From Craterostigma plantagineum (lineage: Eukaryota > Streptophyta > Magnoliopsida > Lamiales > Linderniaceae): a DNA stretch of 64,000 nucleotides. The position numbers and the translations under genes were made by a program. The stretch's first letter is position 1. Each line of letters opens with the position of its first letter. Below are positions 1 to 12,187 of the stretch, piece after piece. The stretch covers positions 496,001-560,000 of the forward strand of contig JAPQWV010000367.1 in the NCBI GenBank assembly GCA_027422505.1. The letters are read 5' to 3'. The notes under the pieces are model-generated. The model made no database searches. It saw only the letters and a program-made list of their open reading frames with translations, and had not been told where the DNA came from.

Positions 1-228
1 AGCTGATAATTATCAAGAAATTTTGTTACATAAATAACCATATCCTTTGTCTATGTGTTGCCGAGTCAATGTTTTCCTCGATGAGGACAAGATAGAATAG
101 CTGTGACTGTAGTCTAAGGTATAGCCTAAGACGTCCATCTTCCATCACGCATCTTTGAGGTACATTACATAGTACAACAGCACTCTCTCTGAAAGTTTCT
201 CACAGTAAAAAAAAAAAGAGAGAGATTA
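1..228 (+). promoter_or_regulatory. Upstream region and leader of the first carboxypeptidase gene
   Basis: No coding sequence is seen. The stretch ends in a purine-rich leader (poly-A then GAGAGAG) directly before the ATG at 229. It presumably holds the proximal promoter and 5'UTR of the SCPL gene. No clear TATA box could be assigned. Confidence 0.4.
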
Positions 229-2598
229 ATGGCATCTCAAAAGTATGTGATGCTCTCATTTATGGCGACGATTTCACTTTTAGCAGCAGCATTAAATACA
301 TGTACTGTGGTGATTAATGCAGCGAATCTCAAGTCCGAGGAATATGAACACGACAGAGTAGTTAATCTACCTGGGCAGCCCATAAATCGACGTATCTCAC
401 AATTCTCAGGGTATATCTCAGTTAATGAAGCCCATGGAAGGGCCCTTTTCTATTGGTTCTTTGAGGCTCAATCCACGCCAGCTGACAAACCCTTACTGCT
501 ATGGCTCAACGGAGGTAGACACAGTAGAAAAAAAATCATTTTTTTTTCTTTTCTTGATTCTTGAATATTTTTTTTTTTCCAATTTTCTTTCTTGCTGTTG
601 TGTTTTCTGGGATGAAGGTCCTGGCTGTTCGTCGATTGGATATGGAGCAGCTGTGGAGTTGGGACCTCTTAGAGTTGTTCGCAGCGGTGATTTTCTCGAA
701 TACAATAAGCACTCATGGAACAAAGGTGCTTCCTTTAACTCTCTGAATCAGTTCTTCTAAGTGCCCTGATTTTCTTACAGCCTAGTTTTATTGGTTAAAA
801 CCATCGTGGTTGTGTAATGTAAGTTGTAACTCGATCAACAAAAGGCATGGAGTGGATGAGAATTCAAGAAAACATATGTGGTCATGGACAGTTTTTATAT
901 CCTTGCAGAGGCCAATCTGCTGTTCGTAGAATCTCCAGTGGGAGTTGGATTTTCGTACACAAACACATCGTCCGATTTCGACGACGTAAACGACGAATTC
1001 GTAGGTAAGAATAGGCCACACTCAACCTATCCAAAGGAGTCTAAAGATACCATCATCTTTAACTTCTAATGTCTTTATCTTCTTCTTCGTTCAGCCGAAG
1101 ATACCTACAACTTTCTGGTAAATTGGCTTGAAAGATTCCCTCATTTCAAGAACCACAATCTCTTCATTTCAGGGGAGAGCTACGCAGGTCAGTTTTCACT
1201 ATCATCTCATTTCAGCTAACCCATCGATCGCCTCAAACATGTGAAAGACAATCACTTGTCTTTTTTCTTGCAGGCCATTATGTGCCTCAGTTGTCTGAAC
1301 TTGTCTATGATAGGAATAAGAATGCTAAGAAATACCCATACATAAACCTGAAAGGTTTCATAGTACGTTCCAAGGCCATATAGCCTCTTAAATAACCATC
1401 TTTCTTCGACAATTTATGAACGATCTGCTTATAAACGATTTTACAAGTAGGTAGGAAATCCCGAAACAAACGACTACTACGACTACAAAGGGCTGCTCGA
1501 ATACGCTTGGAGCCACTCGGTCGTATCAGATCAAGAATACGAAGCAGCTAATCGTTCGTGCGATTTCAGACAAGACAATTGGTCGATCGAATGCGCGAAA
1601 GCCATGACTACGGTCTTCAACAGCTACGGAAAAATCGACATCTACAATATATACGCTCCTTCTTGCCTTACGAACAAAAGCGCCCCATCCTCGCCCACAA
1701 AGGTGATGTATATATACGTTGAAGATGGCTAATTGAAACTTCATATATATTCCAACTTCTCATATATCTGCTTCATATTTATAGGCACTATCGAGCTATT
1801 ACGGGCTTATGAGGAGGATGAAAGTGATCCCAGGAGGATACGATCCTTGCTACTCTAACTACGCCGAGGAGTACTTCAATAGGGCCGACGTTCAGAAGGC
1901 ATTACATGTATTGAAACGGAGCGATCGCAAAGGAAACTGGAAAGTTTGCAAGTAATTCTTACACTCATATATCAGGGCTAAATATTTCTCTGATGATAAA
2001 ATGCGTTCTCTCTTACGTTACGTTACTTTTGGTCTTTCTAGCGACTCGTTGTTTGAGAGATACAACTATACGGTGTTCTCAGTGCTGCCCATATACAGAA
2101 AGCTCATCGAAGGTGGCGGCCTGAGGATTTGGGTGTATAGGTGCGTAAGTAGTATCTTCTTACGAACGCAAATGCAAAGAAAACTGATATATGATTTTGC
2201 TGTAATGTGACGAACAAATGCAGCGGAGATGCTGATGGTAGAGTGCCTGTCATAGGCTCGAGATATTGCATGGAAGCACTTGAATTGCCCGTCAAGAATC
2301 TATGGACTCCATGGTTCTATAACCATCAGGTAGCTCAGCCTAGCCTAGCCATGGCCATGGTTTCATTCATTGAAAGTTTGCAACTAACTGTATATGAATG
2401 GTTAGAATAATCAAGTAACTTATATATGTATCTTTATATATATAGGTGGCGGGAAGGGTAATAGAGTATGAAGAAGGTTTGACATTTGTAACAGTACGAG
2501 GTGCAGGCCACCTTGTCCCCCTCAACAAGCCCAGTGAGGCTTTAGCTCTCATCACTGATTACTTACATGGCAGATCTCTTCTTACCACCCATCGATGA
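229..2598 (+). CDS. Serine carboxypeptidase II-like protein (peptidase S10)
   Basis: Secreted or vacuolar serine carboxypeptidase of family S10, predicted 482 aa. Ten exons join in frame: 229-514, 618-725, 909-1004, 1095-1187, 1274-1362, 1451-1702, 1785-1951, 2042-2140, 2224-2329, 2446-2598. A hydrophobic signal peptide occupies about residues 5-30. The substrate-binding motif WLNGGPGCSS spans the exon 1/2 junction. The nucleophile motif GESYAG spans exons 4/5, the catalytic Asp lies in GDADGRVP (exons 8/9) and the His in GAGHLVP (exon 10), so the triad is complete. The N-terminal LPGQP motif and the YDPC motif point to the carboxypeptidase II group (Arabidopsis SCPL25-31 type). Family members trim C-terminal residues from peptides, and some relatives are acyltransferases. 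The subclade is inferred from motifs only; the peptidase call is firm. Confidence 0.9.
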
Positions 2599-3281
2599 TT
2601 TTGATTGTCTCAAAAGTGATGAAGATCATGAATAATCCTAATCGTTGGGCTCGTTTGTTTTAGTAGTTTAAATTTCAGGATGAAAAAATAAATTGTGAGA
2701 AATATATGAAATGACGAAGGAAATGGAGTGACTTGGAACCATTGAAGGCCCATGCTTTTGGGCCTAATTCTCGACTTCGAATAGAGTATAAACCAAGAAC
2801 ACAAGCAAGTACTAGTCGTATGAAATCTGTTCGAAGCTTGCATAATTTGGAGATTGTCGTTTTCTAGGGTTGAATTGGGAGGTTCTTCTGCTTTCAAGAC
2901 TTCGTTTTTTTTGTCGTTTGAACCCAAATCGATTTCGACCGCACAACGATTTACGTCCACGCAGAAGCTGATGCCTTCTACGCCGATTCACTTCGCTGGG
3001 GTGGTGCAATTTGATCCGTCTTGCTCGCTGTAATCAATCATTTTTTTTTTTCACCTGCGTCTGTAGAAGGGAGTGTAAACTAATTTCCCGAACCGAAAGA
3101 TTGAAAATTCTGCGAGAAAAAACCGAGCTGCTTCCCCGACCTGCGCTTTTGTTTGGGTAGAAGACTAAGGGAAAAGTTAATTAGCTTATTGTATATCTGT
3201 ACATATATATATATATATATATATCGATTGATCTGTATTTAGAGGAAAAGGGGGAGGCTTCAGAATTTAACTAATTGATCG
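2599..3281 (+). promoter_or_regulatory. Intergenic spacer and 5' leader, with (TA)n tract
   Basis: This holds the 3' region of the carboxypeptidase gene and the probable promoter and leader of the next gene. A TA microsatellite lies at about 3205-3224, shortly before the ATG at 3282. Short open frames here on the minus strand show no family resemblance. Confidence 0.4.
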
Positions 3282-4190
3282 ATGTCTTTGAGGATAAAAG
3301 CAGTTGTGGATAAGTTTGTACAAGAGCTGAAGGAGGCTCTTGATGCCGACATACAAGATAGGATTATGAAGGAAAGGGAGATGCAGAGCTACATCGCCGA
3401 GCGCGAGCGCGAGGTTGCCGAGCGAGAAGCTGCGTGGAAAGCCGAGCTCTCTCGCCGAGAGGTATCAACTCGTTGATTCTTCTTACACACTTTTTCATCC
3501 TTTCGTTGCTGACATGTATCTTGCTACGATGAACTGTAGTTTATGACCTTTCTGTATCCCAATTACACTGCTCTTTAGCCCTCTTCATTGGGCGTGCTTA
3601 TAGATGGCTGCCCAGTTTTGCCATGCTAGTTTGGTCGTCGATATGAGAGCTCATTGTGCCTAAAACTGTCTGGATTTATATACTTTGAACATCAATGTTA
3701 CTCCTAGATTGTCCAATTGTCTCATCATGTGTGGTATGTATCCTTGGATGATTTGCTTACTCTTTTGGGCTATAATTGCCATCAACAATGGTCGATTGTG
3801 GGCCTTCTTCACTGCTTTGCTTGCTTGCCCCTAGACATGAGAACTTAGACATTGAGTAACTCCTAGATTGTGTTGTCAAATGGTTGACATATTAGATGAG
3901 GTGATCGCTCCTTTGGACTATATGTAATCGTGTGCCTTCTTCGCTCGTCTTAACCATTACTACCTTTCGTTCTGTCCATCTTGGAGACATCTTAAGGCTA
4001 TACGTAACATTTGCAGGCTGAGATTGCTCGACAAGAAGCGAGGTTAAAGGTGGAAAGGGAAAATCTTGAGAAAGAGAAGAGCGTTTTGATGGGGACAGCA
4101 TCGAATCAAGACAACCAAGACGGAGCTCTTGAAATAACCGTGAGCGGCGAGAAGTACCGATGCCTAAGGTTTGCAAAGGCCAAGAAATGA
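3282..4190 (+). CDS. Small conserved plant coiled-coil protein, function unknown
   Basis: Predicted 117 aa from two exons, 3282-3461 and 4017-4190, with a GT-AG intron of about 555 bp. The protein is almost entirely charged and helical. Runs rich in Glu, Arg and Lys (for example EREREVAEREAAWKAEL, then EIARQEARLKVERENLEKE) predict one long coiled coil over residues 20-85. A short C-terminal tail (EITVSGEKYRCLRF) follows. I recognise it as a strongly conserved small plant protein without an assigned function. No enzyme or DNA-binding domain is visible. The ATG at 3282 is the first in frame, and the following residues look like the conserved N terminus. A role as a helical adaptor would be a guess. 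Confidence 0.75.
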
Positions 4191-5406
4191 AACAAAAGTT
4201 CCGTCACACAGTGGAGAAGGGAAATGAAGCAGAGTACAACTGCTCATGAGAGCACTGAACTAAGAATATGACTCTGTTTTCAGCTTTTATCCATTTGTCA
4301 CTCAGCTATTCCTTTGTAATGATCTTCCAATTTCGAAGAATCAATCAAACAAAGTGATTCGTCTTGTCCTAAACAAGTCTTCCCTACTTTATTAATGACC
4401 TCGAACGTATACCTACGATTCCCGTCTTCACTTAATTATTTAATTGATAGTTGTTATTAAATGCGCTAGAAGTGGCACCAATTGAGGGGAAAATCTGGAA
4501 TCTTTCAAACTGTTAAGGGTCTATATGTAAAATCCAACTAATCCGAGGGTAGCCCGGTAACAATTTTTTTCACAGTCCCTCAATTTGGAATCAGCTAAGC
4601 TGACTTTGCTAGCTAGCTGACTCGATTGCCGTTGTTTTAGACAGAGACACTGCGAGTTTAGGCGACGCCTATCGAACGAACGAACACTATTATTCTTGTA
4701 GGAATCGTTTTTCTGTTTTGTCTCGGATCGGAGTTTTCGTTTTCGCTATTGTTATTCTGATTGTTGTTTCTTCATCTCTAAATTGCAGCTTCTGTTCAGC
4801 TGTTGATTACTGCTGGTCAGTTACATTTTTTTTTTCTTTTTTGTTTTCATTTATCTTATCTATTGAAGCATCTTGTGTCCTTTTTCTGTGGTCAATATTT
4901 CTGGTGTTTATCCGATTGTAGAAGTTCAGTTCGTGAGATTTATGTGAGTAGTATTCTTGTCCAGAATTTTACAGATGAAATTTCTGCATGCCTGAACACA
5001 ATATAAAAGGAAGTTAATGGCTCAGTAGTTATGACTGGGAAAATTCTCCCTGTTAGTGTTAGTGTGTTTAGTGTTCAAGGAGATTGACAAACAACCGTAA
5101 TCGTTAAGCACACTTCATTTCACCGACTTGGCCGATTTCCAGTAATTATCTAGGTCCGTTCTTTATCATGTTTGTCGTTCACAAGTTATCCTTTTGTCCT
5201 CTTTAAATGCTCGTATTAATTTGTGGCTTTTCTGTGATGACTTGTGCTAAACTTAGTTTTTTGTTTTTCTTCTCTATATCTGCATATCATTTTTGGTTTT
5301 TGTGGTTAATGAATTGAACTCCCTTTTTTGTTGTATTAGGTTTTATCGAGGAGCATTTACCAATGGTCTAAATTTTGTTACTCTTTCCTGACTTGAGAAC
5401 AACAAC
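4191..5406 (+). promoter_or_regulatory. Intergenic region and 5'UTR of the J-domain gene
   Basis: No conserved protein is seen here. The T-rich stretches, and a start codon at 5407 that follows an apparent AG acceptor near 5338, suggest that the J-domain gene has a leader exon around 4620-4800 and one or more 5'UTR introns. Short open frames at 4718-5006 look like leader or intron sequence. Confidence 0.4.
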
Positions 5407-8400
5407 ATGGCTAGAAAAGGAAATCAACGTAAGGATGGGTTGGATCAGTTCTCATCAAACCTTAAGAAAGGGGTTGCGACTCACAGGACTGCACCTTTGT
5501 CTTCTACCGATAAAGCTAGTGCAAGTGATGAAAAAGTGGGTTTGCCTGAAACTCCAAATGTTAGCCATCCTATGACTTCTAGCAAGGGATTTAACGACAT
5601 GGACGCTCGTAAAGATGGAAAGAAATCGAAGAGAAGTTCAAGAAAATCTCAAAAAAGTGAGAGAAAAACTACAGACGAAACTGTGACAGACCAAGCCGTG
5701 TTGAGTCATGTTGCAGAAGAAGGAAAAACAAGTATACCTGAGGTTGAAGCTTCCAATATCAGCCCTGGAGGTTCTATGGCCCCTGAGAGTGGCCATAATC
5801 TAAATCACGCGAGTGGTTTTGTTAACTTACCTACTGGATTAGATGGAGATGTGCTGCAAAATGTTGAGTCCGCCAAAGCAGTGATCTATAAATACATAAG
5901 GTTGTTTGCCCTTTCTGTAGTAGGGATATCTGTTGAATGGATAGAGAGGACTAAACCAACCTTTGTTGCCACAACAGCGTATCTACAAAAGATTCTTGAT
6001 CAGGTCTTGTTGAAGATTCAGCTTGGAAAACCAATCGTCTACAGGTGGATGATGCATATCGGGAATATTTTGCTGCTTCTCATATTGTTGTGGCTGGATT
6101 GTACTTTAAGAGGCATTGACTCCTTTCTTCGCATGGGGTCTACTTCATTTTTCTCAATTGTTTGGTGTACTGTTCTTTCTGTAATTGCCATGGTTGGGTT
6201 TTGGAAATTTGTACTTTCGCTGGTAAGCCATAGTCTTTACTTATGCATAAATGATTACCGATAGATGTCTCATTATTACTTATTTATTCAGAATAATGAT
6301 TGTCTTGTGATTCATTATGATATGTGATGGTGCAGGCCGCAGTTGCTGTAATCGGATTGTTCCTTGGGATCACACTTGCTTTTGTACTGACTGTTTTTGC
6401 AGCAGCTACAGTTCTGTGGTTTTATGGAAGCTTTTGGACTACTGGGATTATTGTCTCACTTGGAGGTAACTCTTTCCTGAAATTATTGCATGTATGATAT
6501 TAGCTGTGCACATTCCATCGGTGAGAATCACTGAATAATTTGTGCATAGTTGGAACCTGAGACTCATTTTTTGAGCAAATGCAGGATTCTCATTCATAAT
6601 GGGCCATAGCCGCTTTGCTCTTTTTGTCCTAAGTGGCTACTCAATATATTGTGCGTGGAGCTATGTCGGATTCCTTGGTTTAGTCCTAGGCTTGAACGTA
6701 TCATTTATATCAAGTGATGCTCTCCTATATTTCCTCAAAAATATTGTGGACGAAGATAGAAAGAAGAACGAATCTAAGGACCAAGCAGCTCAAGGTCAAA
6801 CTCAATCATCCTTTTCTAACACTGAGGCCTCACATAGGCCATCTGATGAAACTGGTGCTGCCGATGTAAGGGGTGATCGCAGTCCTGGAGTGCCTTCTTC
6901 CAGTGGATTCGAATCCGAAGACGAAATTTTTAGGCTGTTGAACTGTAAAGATTATTACGCAACATTTGGTTTGGCTCGATTTCAAGAGATAGACGCCTCT
7001 GTTATCAAGAAGGAATATAGGAGAAAGGTAATGCCTAACATTCTCACGACCTTCGTTGTATTATCTATCAGCTTATAGCCCGAACAACCAGTTTTTTGCC
7101 TTAAAACTTTCACTGCCTCTTAGTTATACATATGCTGTATCTGTTTTTTCAATCTAAAGATATTTCAACTGACCAACTTGTGTTTTTTTCCCCTCTAACA
7201 AATTTCCAGGCAATGCTTGTCCATCCTGATAAAAACATGGGTAACGAAAAGGCTGCTGAAGCTTTCAAGAACCTTCAAAATGCATACGAGGCATCTCCAC
7301 TTACTCTGGACTTTTTCCTTTCTTTATCTTTTCTCATTCTCTTGGCAGGATTTGTCTACCATCTCTTTTGAACGAAGCGATGGGTTTGGGATTATTTTTG
7401 TAGATTTTATTGGATTCCTCCAAGCTCAAAGCATATAATGATGAGTTGAAAACTGAAGAACTCGTGAATTATTTTCGTAAATTTCAGAGTACTTCAAATG
7501 AGGTATGGCTTCCCTTTTTCAACATTTTCATGTCCAAAGCTTCATTGATTTTCTGTTTGAACATGTTTTGCATCATCAAGAGACCCATCCATACAACACA
7601 AATTCCTTTTTGCTTTACGACATTTCGTCTGACCTATGCTTGGCATTTGTGATAATTTAGATTGGTCTTTTTTATTACCATTCTAACATGTTTGGATATT
7701 CTGTTATTTCCAGAGTAAACGTTCTTCTAGATATGCGCACACGAAAGCTGATGCTGAGGATATACTGGAAGAGTCCAGGCGAATAGCATGCAAAAAGTGT
7801 GGCTTTTTCCATGTCTGGATATATACCAAGAAACCAAAATCCAAAGCACGATGGTGCCAGGTTTGCAACCTTATTTCTTCGCTTGGTGCATCTTCTGTGT
7901 AATTTTCATCCAGAATATACGTTGGTCTACAAAAGCCTTATTTCTGGTGCATTATATAATACCTTATTGAAGGAATGCCAAGACTTTCATCAGGCTAAAG
8001 ACGGAGATGGATGGGTTGAGCAGTCCAGTCGACCCTTCCTCTTCGGATTGCTGCAGCAGGTATGCAATGAACTATACTCCATTTCGCAAGTTGTTTGTTT
8101 TACTGTCTCGATATCAACTCGATTTAGCGAATGTTCAGGTAGAAGCTCCTTGTGCCTACGTGTGCGCCGATGGCAAAGTGTACGATGTGACTGAATGGTA
8201 CATTTGCCAGGTATTTTTGTTTGGTATTGAAAATTTCAGTGTTCCCCAGTATTTTATTGCTTCCAACCAATACAAGAACAAAGATACAGACACAATGAGG
8301 TTCTTTATACATTTTACTGAAATGAATAACAGGGAATGAGGTGCCAGGTAAATGCTCACAAGGCAACATTTCATGTCAACACTAGCGTCCTCTCTTCAAA

Positions 8401-8629
8401 GAGCGGAGGAGGCTATCATAGTCATCATACAAAGGGAAACAACAGCAGCAGCTACAGTAATAACACTGAACAGCAGCAGCCAATGAACGAGGAAGAGTTT
8501 AACGAATGGTTTCAGAACGCTGTCCGAAGTGGTATGTTTGATGGCAGCACCAACACGCCAGAGAAAGGAGGCAGCAGCAGCAACAGCAACAGCACTAGGA
8601 GGAAGAAAAAGGGGAAGAAGCAATGGTGA
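5407..8629 (+). CDS. Membrane J-domain protein with Jiv90 zinc-binding region (DNAJC14-like)
   Basis: Predicted 723 aa from nine coding exons: 5407-6222, 6336-6465, 6585-7027, 7210-7290, 7404-7502, 7714-7860, 7973-8059, 8139-8210, 8333-8629; all phases agree. A basic Ser/Lys-rich N terminus of about 150 aa is followed by three or four hydrophobic segments at about residues 210-400. A J domain follows at about 450-520 with the HPD motif (LVHPDKNMGNEKAAEAF). Next is a Jiv90-type region with cysteine pairs (CKKCGF, RWCQ, CAYVCADGKVYDVTEWYIC). The tail is rich in Ser/Asn/Gly. J proteins stimulate Hsp70 ATPase; the membrane segments suggest an ER-anchored co-chaperone. The fourth intron starts with GC instead of GT (position 7291). 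I recall Arabidopsis At5g49580 as the counterpart. Confidence 0.88.
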
Positions 8630-8887
8630 AATGCAAATATATATATAGAGTGGTAAAGCCTTCAAACCTCTGTATGTTGCTGTAATGGGCAAGACAGAGG
8701 AGGCCTTCCTTATGTATGAAGCTACAGCTTGTACAGCAGTTTTGTCCCTAAACCAGACATTTGCTGCTTGCTATGCTAAGCAAGCAATCTTCATCTTCCA
8801 ACATATTGCGTCACGGCGAAATTTGCTCATCCATCTTACGCAGAATCTCATTGTGTTGTGATATATGATTATTTCCTCCAATAGGGT
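8630..8887. other. Convergent 3' spacer between J-domain and PPR genes
   Basis: The two genes end towards each other here. The spacer holds their 3'UTRs and polyadenylation regions and nothing else that can be recognised. Confidence 0.4.
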
Positions 8888-10933
8888 CTATGTTTTATGT
8901 TCTGATAATAAGGCATTCATATCTTCCACAGGGCCACCATACCCAACCTTGCTGATCAAACTCCTAACCAAAAAATTCCACAGGGAAGCATTAGGGACGA
9001 CTCCTTCATCGACCATTCGCCCGAGATAAGCAACAGATGCTTCCAAGCCAACCTTCTCATTCAGCCCAGATATAACGCTCGTATAAGCCACAATATCAGG
9101 CGATACGCCGAAATTTTCGCTCATCAGCCCAAGCAGTCGCGTGGCAATCCCTAAATCGCCACGCTTTGCGTAGGCATGGATCAGCGTATTAAGCGTAAAA
9201 GCATCGGGCCTCATTCCACGAACAATCATCCTTCCCAAAAGCTTTTCTCCCTTCTCTATCTCATCTACGAAAACGTGGAGGAGCGTGTTGTATGTCACCA
9301 AGTTAAACTCAATCCCTTTCTCTTCCATCTCTTTTACGATCTCTAACACCATACGATTGCTTCTGTGATTTTCTTGGCCTTTGAAAAGCCCATACAGCAA
9401 CTCATTATACGTGGTTGCATTCGGGCCGGGCCCACGCTCTTCCATTTCGCGGAATAAATCGAGGGCCCATTCGACCCTACTGCCCTCGCATAAGCCCTTG
9501 ATGAATACATTGAACGTCGCCGTATTCGGCGGGCAATCATCAGCCACCATATTCTCCATGAGATGATAAGCTTGGTTGAACATTGAGTTTCTACATAGTG
9601 CTTCGATCATGCAAGTGTATGTCACGACGTTCGGACAGCAACCCATTGATGTCATTTCGTTCCAAACCTCAGATGCGCTTTTCAAATCCCCCAATTTTGC
9701 GAATCCGTCGATCAATGTGCTGTAAGTCGTTGCGTTTGGGAAGAGGCCCTCTTCCTTCATTCTGTGAAGCATAGACAGAGCCACATCCATCTTACCGATC
9801 AAAGAGAAACCGTGGATGATTGTGTTGTAAGTGACTTCGTTCGGTCGTATTCCATCTTCTTCCAACATAATGGATAACACGTCGAGGGCGTCTTGCATTC
9901 TGCCTTGAAGGGACAATCCCTTTATCAGAGACGTAAGCGTGTAAGTGTTTGGTTCGCACCCTCTTACGAGCATCTTGGCTAAGATGGCTAGAGATAGTTC
10001 TACGTTCCCGGAACTGGACAGAGAATTCAGAACCGTCGTGTACGTGATGACGTTAGGAGGGATATCCCTTTCGGTCATTTCGTCGAGCAGTTTCAGGGAC
10101 TCCGCGATCCTTCCCTGGCGACAGTATCCGCTTACCAGGGCGTTGTAGACGGGCACGCAAGGGATGAACTGCTCGACCAAGGTTCTCGCCTCGTCGACTT
10201 CGCCGTTCTTGCACAAGAACGATACGATGGTAGTAAAGCTGACACTGTCGGGCTCGCATTCCCTGTTGGACATTTCTACGAGCAGCTTGCGTGCCCCTGC
10301 GAGGCTGTTGTTCTTACACAGCGCCTTCAGTAGGATGTTGTAAGTGTAGACGTTGGGCTGTAGCCCGTCTTTCTTCATGTTGTTGTATATGGGATTGATC
10401 ATGTTAAATCTGTTCTCCTCGAGCAATCCGTCGAGGAGGTGATTGTATATCCTAACGGTGGGCTGGCAGTCGAATTCACGAATTCTGTAGAACATTCTCA
10501 GGGCTTGCTCGGCTACGCCGGCCTGTTTATAGGATTTGATCGCTGTTACGAACAGATCTTCCGAGCAGCTGATGCCTTCCAACTTCATCTGCTGTAGGAG
10601 GTATCGAACGGAATCGATGTCGCCTGTTTCGCCGAGCTTTTCGATCATTGCTGAGTATGTGAAAGGGGTGTGCTTGAACGATCTTGAATTGGACATGGAC
10701 TTGAAGTACTCCCATGATAGGGTGAGGTCTTTTTCGTTCCTCAGCTTGTTCAGGACTTGCGATTCTTCGATGAAGGTGTCGTCCTCTTTATGATTCTGCT
10801 CGAGCATTGCTGGGCTTGTGTTGAGGACGAAAGGGATCGATGGTTTCCTCACTTTCAGCATCAGATTACATCCTTCTTTCAAGTACATCGTCTCTTTCAC
10901 TGAGAGTGCTTCCAAGATAGAACCTTTCAGCAA
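8888..10933 (-). CDS. P-class pentatricopeptide repeat protein
   Basis: One uninterrupted reading frame of 681 aa, intronless as is usual for plant PPR genes. From about residue 90 to the end it is a tandem array of roughly 15 degenerate 35-residue helical repeats with the usual NVVTYNTLI-type cores (for example PNVYTYNILLKALCK, PNVITYTTVLNSL). There is no E, DYW or SMR domain, so it is P class. Such proteins bind organellar RNA and act in transcript stability, splicing or translation. The sequence resembles Arabidopsis At3g48810 along its whole length as I remember it. That protein begins at a position matching Met16 here (about 10888), so the first methionine may not be the real start. Organelle targeting is inferred from the family. 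Confidence 0.9.
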   Translation of the reverse strand: MLKGSILEALSVKETMYLKEGCNLMLKVRKPSIPFVLNTSPAMLEQNHKEDDTFIEESQVLNKLRNEKDLTLSWEYFKSMSNSRSFKHTPFTYSAMIEKLGETGDIDSVRYLLQQMKLEGISCSEDLFVTAIKSYKQAGVAEQALRMFYRIREFDCQPTVRIYNHLLDGLLEENRFNMINPIYNNMKKDGLQPNVYTYNILLKALCKNNSLAGARKLLVEMSNRECEPDSVSFTTIVSFLCKNGEVDEARTLVEQFIPCVPVYNALVSGYCRQGRIAESLKLLDEMTERDIPPNVITYTTVLNSLSSSGNVELSLAILAKMLVRGCEPNTYTLTSLIKGLSLQGRMQDALDVLSIMLEEDGIRPNEVTYNTIIHGFSLIGKMDVALSMLHRMKEEGLFPNATTYSTLIDGFAKLGDLKSASEVWNEMTSMGCCPNVVTYTCMIEALCRNSMFNQAYHLMENMVADDCPPNTATFNVFIKGLCEGSRVEWALDLFREMEERGPGPNATTYNELLYGLFKGQENHRSNRMVLEIVKEMEEKGIEFNLVTYNTLLHVFVDEIEKGEKLLGRMIVRGMRPDAFTLNTLIHAYAKRGDLGIATRLLGLMSENFGVSPDIVAYTSVISGLNEKVGLEASVAYLGRMVDEGVVPNASLWNFLVRSLISKVGYGGPVEDMNALLSEHKT

Positions 10934-11536
10934 TGGATTACTGCGCCCACCATTGGGATTCTTTCTACTTCGTTCGGAATCACCTGCGATCAGTAGATTG
11001 AAGAACTAGTTTTATTAGTTAGAACGTACAGTACATTCTTGTAAGATGCTTTTGGTGGGCTCTATGCTTTAATCGGGTCAATACGGGTCATTTATTGGGC
11101 TTTGATGCCACATGGGCCGAATAACGGGTCAGCTCGAAGCAGATACATTAGCTGAGACTGAATGGAGTTCATTGCCAACGATATTCATCATTCAGATCAG
11201 AAGTCGCTGCGAACGTTGAGGTAAGTAATCCCCGATTTATTTCGGTGCAAATCGATGCGAAATTTTTGTGTCCCTTGCGAAGTCAAGTTGTGTCGAATTC
11301 GATGAGCTCCTCGTTTCATATAAGATCTCTTTCAAGTTCTGAATCGAGCTTACGATATCTGTGGTAGAGTGTGTAAGTGGAGATCTTTTAACTAAAACTG
11401 AGGTAGATTACTCCAAATATATATTTTGTGATTGTGGGAAGGTAAAATTGGATACAGCTCTCAGTGATTCTGCTTTCATGTTTACTGATCTGAAGTTTAC
11501 TCTCAATCTCAGCATAATTTGGAAGAGAAGAGAACC
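10934..11536. promoter_or_regulatory. Divergent promoter region and EMC6 leader
   Basis: The PPR gene (-) and EMC6 (+) point away from each other across about 600 bp. The EMC6 leader appears split: a GAG|GTAAGT-type donor at about 11220 and a polypyrimidine-AG near 11512 would remove an intron within the 5'UTR. Confidence 0.4.
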
Positions 11537-12187
11537 ATGTCAGTCCATGAAGATTCGAGTACGAATAAGAAGAAATCAGGTGGTGGTGGTGATGGCTTAG
11601 ATGAGATGCCAATGTTCAATGCCGAACATGTACAGAATAACGCGAGAATTATCAATTATAGGTTTCTTCTTTTCACCCCTTACCATTTCTCTTCGTAGTC
11701 GCGTGAGCATCAACTCCTTTACTGGTGTCATGTCAGCTAAATAAGTTTGATTTGATGTATCTCCAGCCGCACCTTCATGTCTATAATTGGTGGAGTCATT
11801 GCTGGGATCTCGGGATTTACGGGTTTGATGGGATTTGTCTTCTACTTCCTTATCATGGCGATCACTACCGTAGGGCTTGCGGCGAAGGCTGGCTTTTCTG
11901 TCCAATCGTATTTCGACAGCTGGAATCGGATCGTATTCGATGGCATTCTAGGCGGGCTTTTGGTACGCAGCTTGTTCTTGGATTCTTAGGCATCATTAAT
12001 TTTATTTTAGATTTTTACAAAGCCATTTGCATTCGAAGATTCGCCTCGGTTGTCTGTATAATCTTCATTCAACTCTCAATACTCAAATCTTCATGAAATA
12101 TTTGTAACTGAGCTACTCCTTTTTTATTCCTTGCAGTCGTTCGTGCTGTTCTGGACGTATCCTGAACTCATTGCTTTTCATTGTTGA
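11537..12187 (+). CDS. EMC6: ER membrane protein complex subunit 6
   Basis: Predicted 123 aa from exons 11537-11661, 11767-11962 and 12137-12187. EMC6 is a core membrane subunit of the ER membrane protein complex, which inserts tail-anchored and multipass proteins. A hydrophilic Gly/Lys-rich N terminus is followed by the family motif NARIINYSRTFMSIIGG. Then come about three hydrophobic helices: the Gly-rich one at about residues 46-75, one around FDGILGGLLSFVLFWTY, and a short C terminus. The size fits the family (about 110-120 aa). Both introns are GT-AG and join in frame. From memory the Arabidopsis counterpart is At5g49540. Confidence 0.92.
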
